Part shown: piece by piece, positions 19,166 to 28,245 of the stretch | How positions within the stretch are numbered: the first letter of the stretch is position 1 | Layout: the number at the start of each line of letters is the position of its first letter | NCBI RefSeq assembly: GCF_900188395.1 | Contig: NZ_FZOB01000002.1 | Coordinates: forward strand, 1-64,000 | Direction of reading: 5' to 3' | Source of the DNA: Desulfurobacterium atlanticum | GTDB lineage: Bacteria > Aquificota > Aquificia > Desulfurobacteriales > Desulfurobacteriaceae | Length of the DNA stretch: 64,000 nt | Position numbers and translations under genes: made by a program | Notes under the pieces: generated by a model | Seen by the model: only the letters and a program-made list of their open reading frames with translations | Told to the model about the DNA's origin: nothing | The model's database searches: none

Positions 19166-20041
19166 CTAATAAAGGTACATTAAATCTTTACTTTCTATCT
19201 GTCCAGAAATTATGTTCGCAATTTTACCAAAAATAACTCTGCTTTCATCCCCAAAAAGCTTTTCAAAAAAACTTTTTTCTTTTTTAACTTCAAACGGCTT
19301 TGCATCTTTAGCATTTGCCAGAACTTTTGCCTCTTCAATAGCATCATGCAAATCACCAAGCTTATCAACAAGCCCAAACTTCAAAGCCTGCCTTCCAGAA
19401 AAAACTCTTCCGTCCGCTATCTTTTTCAACTTCGAAACTTCTATTCCCCTTCCTTTTGAAACAGCCTCAAGGAACTGTTCATAAACATCGTTAATTAAAT
19501 TTTGAACTATTTCAATGTCTCCTTTATCAATATCTTTAAAAGGATTTAACAAATCCTTATGAGGGCCACTTTTAACGGTTATAACTTTTATCCCTACTTT
19601 ATCAGCTACTTTCTTAAAATTCATTGTCTGCATAATAACACCTATACTTCCTGTAATAGTAGCAGGCTCTGCGAATATCTTTGTAGCAGCAGAAGAGATG
19701 TAAAGCCCCCCAGAAGCCGCAACAGAACCCATAGATACAACAACAGGTTTATCCTTTTTCACTCTTAAAATCTCATTGTATATCTCCTGACACGGAACAA
19801 CAGAACCACCAGGAGAATCTACACGTAAAACTATAGCTTTTACTCTCTTTTCTTTCCTTAACCTGTCAAGTTTATTTAAATAGTAATCTGAATCAGTAAT
19901 AACCCCTTTTATTTTCAAAACAGCTATTCCTTTCGGTGGATAAGTATTCCCTGCCCCAAAGATAGCCCTGAACAATGAAAAAAGAAGCAACATTAAAAAC
20001 ACTGCTCCAAGTAGTGTAAGAAATCTATTGAATTTTTTCAT
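19166..20041 (-). CDS. sppA: Signal peptide peptidase SppA (short form)
   Basis: SppA is a membrane-anchored S49 serine/lysine protease that clears cleaved signal peptides. It has one N-terminal membrane segment (about residues 7-28). The family segments 'VLRVDSPGGSV', 'VSMGSVAASGGLYISSAA' (nucleophile Ser110) and 'AVSKGRGI' (general base Lys196) are followed by 'ADGRVFSGRQALKFGLVD'. Ser and Lys spacing agrees with the Bacillus-type single-domain enzyme. It has 291 residues. The start ATG overlaps the rnhC stop by four bases (ATGA) with GGAG upstream. Confidence 0.95.
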   Translation of the reverse strand: MKKFNRFLTLLGAVFLMLLLFSLFRAIFGAGNTYPPKGIAVLKIKGVITDSDYYLNKLDRLRKEKRVKAIVLRVDSPGGSVVPCQEIYNEILRVKKDKPVVVSMGSVAASGGLYISSAATKIFAEPATITGSIGVIMQTMNFKKVADKVGIKVITVKSGPHKDLLNPFKDIDKGDIEIVQNLINDVYEQFLEAVSKGRGIEVSKLKKIADGRVFSGRQALKFGLVDKLGDLHDAIEEAKVLANAKDAKPFEVKKEKSFFEKLFGDESRVIFGKIANIISGQIESKDLMYLY

Positions 20042-20871
20042 CCCTGGTCTCCTCTTTTAATATTGAAGTGGGTTTTCACAAGCTCAGGTAAAAGTTCTTC
20101 AGGAACATTATTAAGGAACGTGTCTATTTCTTCCGGTTTGTTTCCCTTCGGAAGAGAAATTCCATACTTTTTTTCCAATAGTTCCATTCTTCTTAGTCGT
20201 TCAGCCCTTGCCACAATAGAAGCAGCTGCAACAACAGGATCATCTTCGGCTCTATTTACTACAACAATATCCATATTTTTCGGAAAAATCTTTCTAAGTT
20301 CACTTTCAAGGGTATTATCATACTTATCTATCACAACCTTCTTAAATTTAAATTTCCTGTAAAGGTCTTTCAAAAGCTCGCAATAAACATAATCAAGAAG
20401 TTTATTTAAATTTTTAAACTTTGAGTAAAGAATATTGTAACTTTTCGGCATTAAAATTTTAACTTTTCCATTAACTTTCTCTCTAATTTTCTCTGAAAGT
20501 TCTAAAACCTTTTTATCCGATAATTTTTTTGAATCCTTTACTCCAAGACGTAAAAGCTTATCTATGCCGAATTCATCAGCAAATACAGCTGACACAACAA
20601 GAGGTCCAACATACTCACCTTTTCCGGCTTCATCACAACCAACCCTTGGAGTTTTATCAATAGATGAGGAAAGAACTTTCATTACAATATTTTTTAACCT
20701 CTCTTTATCTTTCCCGCCGTAAACCAGACTTCCGGAACTATAAATCGTTAAAATTCCATCTCCCAACCTGATTCTATAAGATGCATGTTTGGGCGGTGGT
20801 TCAAAAACAGCTCCACACTGCTTCAATTTTTCTACTATTTTCTCAATCTCAGTTTCTTTAAATCTTCCCAA
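20038..20871 (-). CDS. rnhC: Ribonuclease HIII
   Basis: The enzyme cleaves RNA in RNA/DNA hybrids. An N-terminal TBP-like substrate-binding domain (about 1-70, with 'GILTIYSSGSLVYGGKD') precedes the RNase H fold. That fold opens with 'VGCDEAGKGEYVGPLVVSA' (D80, E81), followed by 'VVIDKYD' and 'EDDPVVAAASIVARAERL'. The 'G-E-Y-V-G-P-L-V-V' form is HIII-like rather than HII. It has 277 residues. The start is a TTG inside tamB with TGAGGT eight bases before it; no ATG fits. It overlaps tamB by 37 bases and sppA by four. Confidence 0.9.
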   Translation of the reverse strand: MGRFKETEIEKIVEKLKQCGAVFEPPPKHASYRIRLGDGILTIYSSGSLVYGGKDKERLKNIVMKVLSSSIDKTPRVGCDEAGKGEYVGPLVVSAVFADEFGIDKLLRLGVKDSKKLSDKKVLELSEKIREKVNGKVKILMPKSYNILYSKFKNLNKLLDYVYCELLKDLYRKFKFKKVVIDKYDNTLESELRKIFPKNMDIVVVNRAEDDPVVAAASIVARAERLRRMELLEKKYGISLPKGNKPEEIDTFLNNVPEELLPELVKTHFNIKRGDQG

Positions 20872-23800
20872 TCGTTAAACCTCACATCAAAGCCTATACC
20901 ATACTCGTTTGCGTAATAATTGCTGTAAAGATACTCTAAGTAAAAATTCTTATATCTTCCGATAAAATATTGAAAACCAACGCTGAACTCCGGATCCTGA
21001 CCGGTAGTTTGATATCCTATCAGACGGAGCCTGTTCCCTATCCGTTTGGTAAGCGACAGTTTAAACACAGTTTCGCCATATTTTGTAATGTAAGGTTCCA
21101 CAACAAAAGACTCAAGGCTCAAAATTTTTGTAAACTGTTTCTCCACAGGTTTTAAAAGAAAAGAGGAAGCATAATAAGCAACCTGAACCACAGGAAAAAT
21201 TTCATTACTCCTTTCCATATCAGATGGAGTGGCACCCGTCATTAGCAGACTTAAGATTTGCTCTCTGGAAAGTGGAGGTTCTGAAGAAAAGTAAAGCACA
21301 GGGGCTTTTAAACTTCCCCTGATAAACATGTAAATATAATAATCATTTACCTTAGATGTGGAAGCGATATTTATCGTTCCTTTTAAATCCAAAAGGTTAT
21401 CTATCACTCCGGAACCGTAATCTATTTGAAACTCTTTTCCCATATATTTTATTTTTCCACCTAAAACAAAAAAATTACCTGAAACAACAGGAATAGAATC
21501 TCTCACAGTAAATTTTAAAGTTGGTAGTACTTTAACTTCCCACAGCGGTGAGCGTAAAACAATGGGCTCAGCAAAATTTATACCTATATCAGCCTCAAAA
21601 GGTAAAAAAATTCCAGAAGTTTCTTTATCATCTTTGGCAAGTTTCAATATAACAGGTCGCGAAACTGTAACCGTACCTTTTACTTTTTTCCCGTCATAAT
21701 TCAAATTACCTGTAACTCTCGCTCTCCATACACCAGCCTCACCAACAGGAATATTAAATGCTGACAGAGAAATCTTACCCTTACCAGAAATAACAATATT
21801 TCCTCCGCCAGCAGAGACCCCCGCAAAAAGATACTGAAGTTTTCCATCTTCAATTCCAATGTTGACATCGGTAAATGTTAACTTTGCAAGCACATATTTC
21901 ACACGCATTTTAAGCCTGTCAGAAGTTACAGACAGAAAGTAATTTAATTTCTCACTTTCAAAGCTGTACTTAAAACGGCCTGAAACACCAATCTCACCAG
22001 AAACAGCATTTACAGTATTCTGAAGTTTAGCCACTTCAACTACTTTTTCACCATCAAAGCTCCCTTCAAATTTCCCTTCAATCTTTTCCTCATCAAGAAA
22101 TAAATCTTTAATCTCTAACCAGCCACCATCAAAAGAAAAACCTGTATCAGCAACAGAAACACTCATCCCTTTAACAGTAACATACACACCAGTTGAAGAA
22201 TAAATTACCGGCAAAGCCTCATCATCTGGAACAAAAGAAACCACGGGAATAGCTACATCTCCCTCTATTCTGGTAAAATCAAAATCTGGGATAGAAAGCT
22301 CTGCAGTCATAAGACCTATTAAAACTTTCCCTTTTTTAGTTTTTAAACCAATATCTTTTAACTTCCCTTCTAAATTTAAAGTTTTATTATCAACAGAAAC
22401 CTCAATATTCCCGTTTCTGGAAGAGAACATAAATTTCCCTTTATTCTGAGGTTCTAAAAGTTTCCCGGAAAAGGAAAATTTATGATTATTAAGAAAATAA
22501 TCCGACTCTATATTCACTTTTCCTGTAACCGGTATTTCAAAACTATCAAAGGTTCCAAGCACTTTACCAGCAAGAGAAAAGATAGCCCTGAAAGAAGAAA
22601 TCTTCTTTTCTCCTTCCATATTAAAGTCAGTATCAATCTTCTTTTCCTGAATATCAACAACAGCATCAAAGCCGATTTTGCTTTTATCAACAAGAGAAAG
22701 AGAAAATTTTTTGCCTGAAATTTTAAGCTGTGCGTTCTCAAAGCTAAGTTGAAATTCACCACCTTCAAAAGGAATTGTTGCAAGAGAAGTGTTTTTAGAA
22801 ACTCCTTTAATTTCAACTGTAAGATATTTATCAAAAACCACTTTACCTCTACCTATTGCACTACCTGAAACAATAGAAGGAAGCTCATACGAACCATCAA
22901 ATCTGGAAATACCTATCTCCATTCTAAACGGATTTTTTTTCTCTGTTCTAAAAGAAACATTAAAGTCACCAGTTGCAACTCCCTTTAAAGTTAAAGGACT
23001 ATCAATCTTATATCTTGAAAAAATCTTTTCAAGAGTAGCAAGGTGAAAATTCCTAACCTTTCCCAGCACTTCAATAGAAAACCTGGGAAAGAAATCTATG
23101 GTTAACTTTGAAATAGTTAATCTCTCATCATCACTCTTAGCCATCAAAAAAAGGGAAGGATATGAAAAGATAAGCTCTCCTTTAACAGCTGAAAACTTTT
23201 CACCAAAATAGGAAAATTCGGGAGAGTAAAACTGAAAAGTGCCTGAAAGTTCTGAAAATTTACCTTCTACACTCCCTTTTCCACTTACGATACCAGCCAG
23301 TCCCTCTTTGGAGAGGAAGTCCAGTGATGAGACGGAAAAATCTTTAACATCTACTTTTAAGTTTAAAGTTTTGCTATCAATACTGGCGGTGCCGTTTAAA
23401 ACTATTTCACCTTCAGAGCTCTTAATTTTTCCGTATAAAGACAATTTATCTTTACCAAAAAGAACAGTTCTTAATTCACCCTGCCCGCTGAAACCTCTAA
23501 AATAAAATTCATCCGCTATAAGAGTTGCCTGAAACTTTTTCAATCTATTTTCATTAAACTCTCCGTTGAAAACCACTTTTCCTTTTACATCAGGGATCCA
23601 GTTAAGTGTATCCTGTGAAAGAAGTTTTTTTAGAAAGTTATCTTTTAAATTAAAATTTCTAATATCTCCTGAAAAGAGAAATTTTCTCTTTCTAACAGAA
23701 CCCTGTAAAGAGACGTCAAACAATCCTCCTCTTTTAAAAGAGAAATTTCCCTCAATTCTGTCAAACTGTCTTAAGTTTAAACTTACTTTAAGATTTGAAA

Positions 23801-24872
23801 GTTTTCCATTATTAAAAGATAAAAGATCCGATCCTCCCTTAAAAATGAAAACTGGAGATGTTAAATCACCTACCAGACTGTATTCTCCGACAAGATTTTT
23901 TACTTTGAACTCACCGATTTGTAAATCACCGTTTAAGAAACCGCGAATATTAACTTTACTTTTTGAGACCTTTCCACTAAATTCAGTTTCTAAACTTTTT
24001 CCATAGGGATAAAGCGTTCCAGAAACAAAAACATCTTCCAAAACCTGCAATTTAACATCAAAGAAAATTTTATCCAAAAACTGCGGTATCTCAAAAAAAC
24101 CTTTTGAATATAGGTTGGTTGAATCTTTACTTAACAAAACATTAAACCTATATCTGTTAAACTTACCTGATATAGTAGCATTAAAAACTTTTAAATAAAT
24201 ATCTCCTCCAGCTCTAACATCTACCTTTCCAAAATTTGAGCTAACAGAAAACCTATTTATAAAGATTTTCTCATTCTTTATTTTTCCGGTAATTTGAGAA
24301 AAAGAAAAAATTCTCCCCTTTATATCCAATTCCAAAGGTTTCACAATAAATTTTCTATTTTCATAAAGTAATCCATTAAAACAAACATTGGTTCCCATAA
24401 ATTTAATTTCCCCATCTCCTATCCCAATCCTATCCACCTTGAAAGGTAAGCTTATACTCTCAAAATCAGGAATTTTGAAACTATCAGACTCTCTTTCCTT
24501 TTCCCCTTCAATAATCAATCTGAAAGATTTAAGTTCCACATCACTAAACACAGGTTTAAACTCTCTTATAGAACTTAAAATATCAAAAACAACTTTTCCA
24601 TCTCTTCCATAAAATAGAACTCCGCCTCTTTTATACTTAACACCTGAAAACTCAACTTTTATAAATTTCCCAGGAACCACTTTTAAATTCTCAAAATTAA
24701 TGCCTTTTCCTTCCAATTTTTGTAAGGAATAATGAAAAACTTCAACAGAAAATTTATAAAAGAAGAAAATGAAAATAGTCAAAAAGAAAACTCTCAAAAA
24801 CCTAAAAAACACACGACTCTTTAAAATCTGCCCCAACTTCACAATAAAACTTTTAAACCTACTCAATATCAA
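20835..24872 (-). CDS. tamB: TamB-like translocation and assembly module protein
   Basis: This is a large (about 1345-residue) AsmA-like inner-membrane protein spanning the periplasm. One N-terminal membrane segment ('FFLTIFIFFFYKFSV', about 25-42) is followed by over a thousand residues of short alternating strands, the lipid-conducting beta-groove pattern. The C-terminal DUF490 domain includes 'ILSLLMTGATPSDMERS' and ends in barrel-like strands. In E. coli TamB works with TamA in outer-membrane protein or phospholipid transport. No TamA/BamA lies nearby. The start is TTG 24872, overlapping lapB by 14 bases behind GGGAGAG, and is uncertain by a few codons. Confidence 0.9.
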   Translation of the reverse strand: MILSRFKSFIVKLGQILKSRVFFRFLRVFFLTIFIFFFYKFSVEVFHYSLQKLEGKGINFENLKVVPGKFIKVEFSGVKYKRGGVLFYGRDGKVVFDILSSIREFKPVFSDVELKSFRLIIEGEKERESDSFKIPDFESISLPFKVDRIGIGDGEIKFMGTNVCFNGLLYENRKFIVKPLELDIKGRIFSFSQITGKIKNEKIFINRFSVSSNFGKVDVRAGGDIYLKVFNATISGKFNRYRFNVLLSKDSTNLYSKGFFEIPQFLDKIFFDVKLQVLEDVFVSGTLYPYGKSLETEFSGKVSKSKVNIRGFLNGDLQIGEFKVKNLVGEYSLVGDLTSPVFIFKGGSDLLSFNNGKLSNLKVSLNLRQFDRIEGNFSFKRGGLFDVSLQGSVRKRKFLFSGDIRNFNLKDNFLKKLLSQDTLNWIPDVKGKVVFNGEFNENRLKKFQATLIADEFYFRGFSGQGELRTVLFGKDKLSLYGKIKSSEGEIVLNGTASIDSKTLNLKVDVKDFSVSSLDFLSKEGLAGIVSGKGSVEGKFSELSGTFQFYSPEFSYFGEKFSAVKGELIFSYPSLFLMAKSDDERLTISKLTIDFFPRFSIEVLGKVRNFHLATLEKIFSRYKIDSPLTLKGVATGDFNVSFRTEKKNPFRMEIGISRFDGSYELPSIVSGSAIGRGKVVFDKYLTVEIKGVSKNTSLATIPFEGGEFQLSFENAQLKISGKKFSLSLVDKSKIGFDAVVDIQEKKIDTDFNMEGEKKISSFRAIFSLAGKVLGTFDSFEIPVTGKVNIESDYFLNNHKFSFSGKLLEPQNKGKFMFSSRNGNIEVSVDNKTLNLEGKLKDIGLKTKKGKVLIGLMTAELSIPDFDFTRIEGDVAIPVVSFVPDDEALPVIYSSTGVYVTVKGMSVSVADTGFSFDGGWLEIKDLFLDEEKIEGKFEGSFDGEKVVEVAKLQNTVNAVSGEIGVSGRFKYSFESEKLNYFLSVTSDRLKMRVKYVLAKLTFTDVNIGIEDGKLQYLFAGVSAGGGNIVISGKGKISLSAFNIPVGEAGVWRARVTGNLNYDGKKVKGTVTVSRPVILKLAKDDKETSGIFLPFEADIGINFAEPIVLRSPLWEVKVLPTLKFTVRDSIPVVSGNFFVLGGKIKYMGKEFQIDYGSGVIDNLLDLKGTINIASTSKVNDYYIYMFIRGSLKAPVLYFSSEPPLSREQILSLLMTGATPSDMERSNEIFPVVQVAYYASSFLLKPVEKQFTKILSLESFVVEPYITKYGETVFKLSLTKRIGNRLRLIGYQTTGQDPEFSVGFQYFIGRYKNFYLEYLYSNYYANEYGIGFDVRFNDWEDLKKLRLRK

Positions 24873-25917
24873 GTTTCAAGCTCTCCCAGGTTTTACATTT
24901 TGGACAGCACCATTCAAACGAATTTGTCTTATAGCCACAAGCTTCACAAACGTACCTTTTACGTTCTTTTTTTAACCTTTCAAGTGAAGAAAGTATAACA
25001 TCAACTGCCTGTTTTCTCTTTCCCAAATTCCACATTAATCTTAACTGCAACTCTTTAACTTCAGCTTTTAATGGAAACTTTTCTGCAACTTTATTTATAA
25101 TTTCCAGAGCTTCTTCTTCCCTGCCTTCAACTTCAAGAAGCTTTGCATACTCAACAGATAAAGAGTAAACAAGACCAACCCTTTTTATCAGAACCTCAAG
25201 CTCTTCAATATTAAAATTCCTGTACTTTTTAAGAAGTTTCAAAAAAGAGTCAGCATGTTTTTCAGAAAGCCTTATTCCTATCTCAAGGTTTTTCATCGCC
25301 CGTTCATCATCACCAATGGCAAAATATATACGAGCAAGAGTGTAATAAAAAAAGGGAACAAGAAAAATATCATTAAGCGTCTTAACAACTACAAAAGCTT
25401 TATCTATTTCTTCATTATCAATTAATCGGTTTATAAAAAACAGTTTTGTATAAAACAGTTCTTCCTGAAACTCTCCATTAAGTCCCTGGGCTATTTCAAG
25501 ATTTTTAACAGCTTCCTCCCAATTATCATAAAGTTGATTGACTCTGGCAAGTTCATAGTAGAAATACCCTTCTGCAGGAAACTTTTCAATTCCCTCCTTT
25601 AAAACCGCTTCTGCCCTGTCCACAAAACCTGCAACTCTATAGGTTATAGCAAGATTAAGCATTACAAGTTTTTCATCATCATCCTCCAGAGATTCTTTTA
25701 AAAGATTTTCAAGCAGTTTTATACATTTATGAAACTCCCCTTTTTCTCTTAAAAGAATGGCAAGAGTAATATACGCATTAAACGGCTTTTCAATATCAAT
25801 TTCCGGTAGCTCTTTTAAAGAATTAATGCGATTTATAGAAAGATTTTTAAGGAAATCCTCTATTTTCCTATTTACATTTCTACCTTTTCCAAAAAACCTT
25901 CCCAAAAAATTAGCCAT
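24859..25917 (-). CDS. lapB: LapB (YciM)-like TPR protein with C-terminal rubredoxin-type zinc/iron knuckle
   Basis: The protein has about 352 residues: a string of TPR repeats (about 45-310), then a metal site C-x2-C ... C-C-P-x-C at the C-terminus ('VCEACGYKTNSFEWCCPKCKTW'). That is the architecture of E. coli LapB, which controls LpxC turnover and LPS assembly. Unlike E. coli LapB there is no N-terminal membrane helix; the N-terminus is 'MANFLGRFFGKGRNV', basic and amphipathic. ATG 25917 has GGAG five bases upstream and is preferred to GTG 25923. It overlaps the HIT gene by eight bases and tamB by 14, in keeping with envelope biogenesis. Confidence 0.85.
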   Translation of the reverse strand: MANFLGRFFGKGRNVNRKIEDFLKNLSINRINSLKELPEIDIEKPFNAYITLAILLREKGEFHKCIKLLENLLKESLEDDDEKLVMLNLAITYRVAGFVDRAEAVLKEGIEKFPAEGYFYYELARVNQLYDNWEEAVKNLEIAQGLNGEFQEELFYTKLFFINRLIDNEEIDKAFVVVKTLNDIFLVPFFYYTLARIYFAIGDDERAMKNLEIGIRLSEKHADSFLKLLKKYRNFNIEELEVLIKRVGLVYSLSVEYAKLLEVEGREEEALEIINKVAEKFPLKAEVKELQLRLMWNLGKRKQAVDVILSSLERLKKERKRYVCEACGYKTNSFEWCCPKCKTWESLKLDIE

Positions 25918-26410
25918 TTTCACTCCATACTTTTTTCAAAATGTCATAAGTATCCTCAAGGGATTGAGGAATAACTTTAACTCCACCTATTACCGGCATA
26001 AAATTTGTATCTCCACTCCATCTTGGAACTACATGGTAATGAATATGAGTATCAACGCTCCCTCCAGAAACCTTCCCAAGATTGAGACCAATATTGAATC
26101 CATCAGGATTATACGCTCTTCTTATAACTTTTATCGCTTTTTTTAAAAGCTCATCTATCTCAAGCATCTCTTCTGGAAGTAAAGATTCGAAATCACCGGT
26201 ATGTCTTACAGGACAGACCATCAAATGTGCTGTATTGTAAGGAAACCTGTTAAGTATTACAAGCGCCTTTTCTCCTCTGTGAAGAAGAAGATTACTTCTA
26301 TCATTTTCTGACACATCATTAAAAGCATCACAAATAAAACACTTTTCACTTTTAGATTTTGTCACTTTTTGAACATAGGACAATCTCCACGGTGCCCATA
26401 GAAGCTCCAT
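25910..26410 (-). CDS. HIT-family nucleotide hydrolase/phosphorylase
   Basis: The protein has 166 residues. The histidine triad is 'H122-I-H124-Y-H126-VV'. A zinc-type 'C-F-I-C' pair near residue 23 and a further His upstream suggest the Ap4A-phosphorylase-like HIT branch. 'LWAPWRLSYV' at the N-terminus and 'YNTAHLMVCPVRH' are typical. Substrates are probably dinucleoside polyphosphates or AMP conjugates. It follows uvrC by nine bases with its own GGAGGAG. Confidence 0.9.
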   Translation of the reverse strand: MELLWAPWRLSYVQKVTKSKSEKCFICDAFNDVSENDRSNLLLHRGEKALVILNRFPYNTAHLMVCPVRHTGDFESLLPEEMLEIDELLKKAIKVIRRAYNPDGFNIGLNLGKVSGGSVDTHIHYHVVPRWSGDTNFMPVIGGVKVIPQSLEDTYDILKKVWSENG

Positions 26411-26419
26411 ATTCTCCTC

Positions 26420-28198
26420 CTACTCTCTATAAACTTCTCTAACTCTCTCAATAACTTTTACAGCAACTTTTTCAGGTATGCCTATATTCTTAAGCTCGTC
26501 TATAGTTACATGAAGAAGTTCTTTAACATCAGGATAAAACTTCTCAAGTATCCTTCTTCTTTTTATACCAAGCCCTTTAATACCGTCAAATATACTCTTC
26601 TTTAATATTTTGGTTCTTAAATTTCTATTATACGTGATTGCAAACCTATGAGCTTCATCCCGCAAAGAGGTGAAAAATCTGTAAAGAGAAGGAAACTTCT
26701 TCGTTTCCACAACTTCTCCATCGTCAGTATAAACTATCTCCTCTCTTTTAGCTATAGAAAAAATTCTAAACTTTAAACCGTAAGCATCTCTTATTTTAAT
26801 AGCCACATTAAGCTGACCAACACCGCCATCAATAAGAACAAGAGAAGGAACCTTTATTTTTCCATCTACAATACTTTTAAATCTACGAGAAAGAACCTCC
26901 TCCATAGAAGCGTAATCATTAACACCTTCTACTCTTTTTATTTTATAACGTCTGTACTCATCTTTTCTGAACAACCCTCTTTCCCAGACGATACAGGATG
27001 CAACAGTTGCCTCACCCTGCAGTGTAGAAATATCAAACACCTCAATTCTATCAGGAAATGAATCAAGAAAAACAGCTTCATAATCTTTAGAAAGAGAGGA
27101 AATATCAACTGAAATAGCCCGACTTCTGTATTTTTTCCTATTGCTTAACACAATACTTAACATTCTCTCAGGAATCTCTAAAGGTGAAACAGTTAAAGAA
27201 CTATCAACAATTGAGAAATTTGTAAAAACAGTATCTGATAACGCACCTTTTTCAAAATAATGTTTAATCCATATAGTTCCGATAACATCTTTATCAACTT
27301 TAGAGTTTAAAAGTTCTTTCAAAACACCTGTTTCCCACGGTTCAAAAGGATCAAAAAGAAACTCCTCTTTTCCTGTGATTACACCATGCCTGACAATAAA
27401 ATGAATACCATCAAATACTCCACCCCTTTCCTCAAGATAGAAAATATCACAATCTTTATACTCATCCATAAAAACAGCATATTTCTCATAGAGATTTTTA
27501 ATTGCTATAAACTGATCTCTGAGAAATGCAGCTCTCTCAAACTCCTGTCTGAGAGCAAGTTCCTCTATCTGTTCATAAAGAGTATTAAGATACTGCTTAA
27601 CATTTCCTTCAAGAAAAGAAAGTGCACCCTTTACCTGTTCCATATAATCACTTTTTGAAACAAATTTAGAACACGGAGCACTACACCTTTCTATATGGTA
27701 TTGAATACACGGCTTATTTCTTTCTTTAAGCTCTTTACACTTGCGTATCCTGAATATCTTGTGAATAAGTTCAGCCATTAATCTTGCATTTTTAGGAGGA
27801 ATAAAAGGACCAAAAAGTTTCCCTTTTAAATTTCCTTCCGTTTTCCTGACAATCCTAACAGTAGGATAATCTTCTTCAGTAAGGAGAAGATAGGGATAAG
27901 TTTTGTCGTCTTTCATAAGAACATTAAACTTTGGAAAATGCTTCTTTATAAGCTCTGCTTCAAGCGCAAGTGCTTCTCTCTCATTTCTAACAAGAATAAA
28001 GTCAAACCCAACGGCTGCTTGAACTATCCTGTAACTTTTATCAGACGGATCAGTAGCTCTCAAATGGGAAGTTAATCTTTTTCTTAAAGATTTCGCCTTC
28101 CCAACATAAATCACATCTCCTGTACTTCCATAAAACAGATATACACCTGGAGCATCTGGCACTGTTTTAATTTTTTCTTCAAGCTCTTTAAATCCCAT
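26420..28198 (-). CDS. uvrC: Excinuclease ABC subunit C
   Basis: UvrC makes both incisions in nucleotide excision repair with UvrAB. The N-terminal GIY-YIG nuclease is at about 12-95 ('GVYLFYGSTGDVIYVGKAKSLRKRL'). A UVR/UvrB-interaction domain follows near 200-235, then the RNase H-like C-terminal nuclease ('DISSL...YEAVFLDSF', 'VLIDGGVGQLN') and the tandem helix-hairpin-helix end ('IFDGIKGLGIKRRRILEKF'). It has 592 residues, normal. It is the first gene of the seven-gene minus-strand run and is divergent from dapE (47-base gap). uvrA and uvrB are elsewhere. Confidence 0.97.
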   Translation of the reverse strand: MGFKELEEKIKTVPDAPGVYLFYGSTGDVIYVGKAKSLRKRLTSHLRATDPSDKSYRIVQAAVGFDFILVRNEREALALEAELIKKHFPKFNVLMKDDKTYPYLLLTEEDYPTVRIVRKTEGNLKGKLFGPFIPPKNARLMAELIHKIFRIRKCKELKERNKPCIQYHIERCSAPCSKFVSKSDYMEQVKGALSFLEGNVKQYLNTLYEQIEELALRQEFERAAFLRDQFIAIKNLYEKYAVFMDEYKDCDIFYLEERGGVFDGIHFIVRHGVITGKEEFLFDPFEPWETGVLKELLNSKVDKDVIGTIWIKHYFEKGALSDTVFTNFSIVDSSLTVSPLEIPERMLSIVLSNRKKYRSRAISVDISSLSKDYEAVFLDSFPDRIEVFDISTLQGEATVASCIVWERGLFRKDEYRRYKIKRVEGVNDYASMEEVLSRRFKSIVDGKIKVPSLVLIDGGVGQLNVAIKIRDAYGLKFRIFSIAKREEIVYTDDGEVVETKKFPSLYRFFTSLRDEAHRFAITYNRNLRTKILKKSIFDGIKGLGIKRRRILEKFYPDVKELLHVTIDELKNIGIPEKVAVKVIERVREVYRE

Positions 28199-28245
28199 AG
28201 GATTAAAGATAGAATAATCCTAAAATTAAAACAAGAGGAGCAGCA

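Noticed and set aside
23566-24006. 146-residue open frame antisense to tamB
   Set aside because: It is Pro/Ser/Thr/Phe-rich with no ribosome site, the usual shadow of a Lys/Phe/Ser-rich gene on the other strand.
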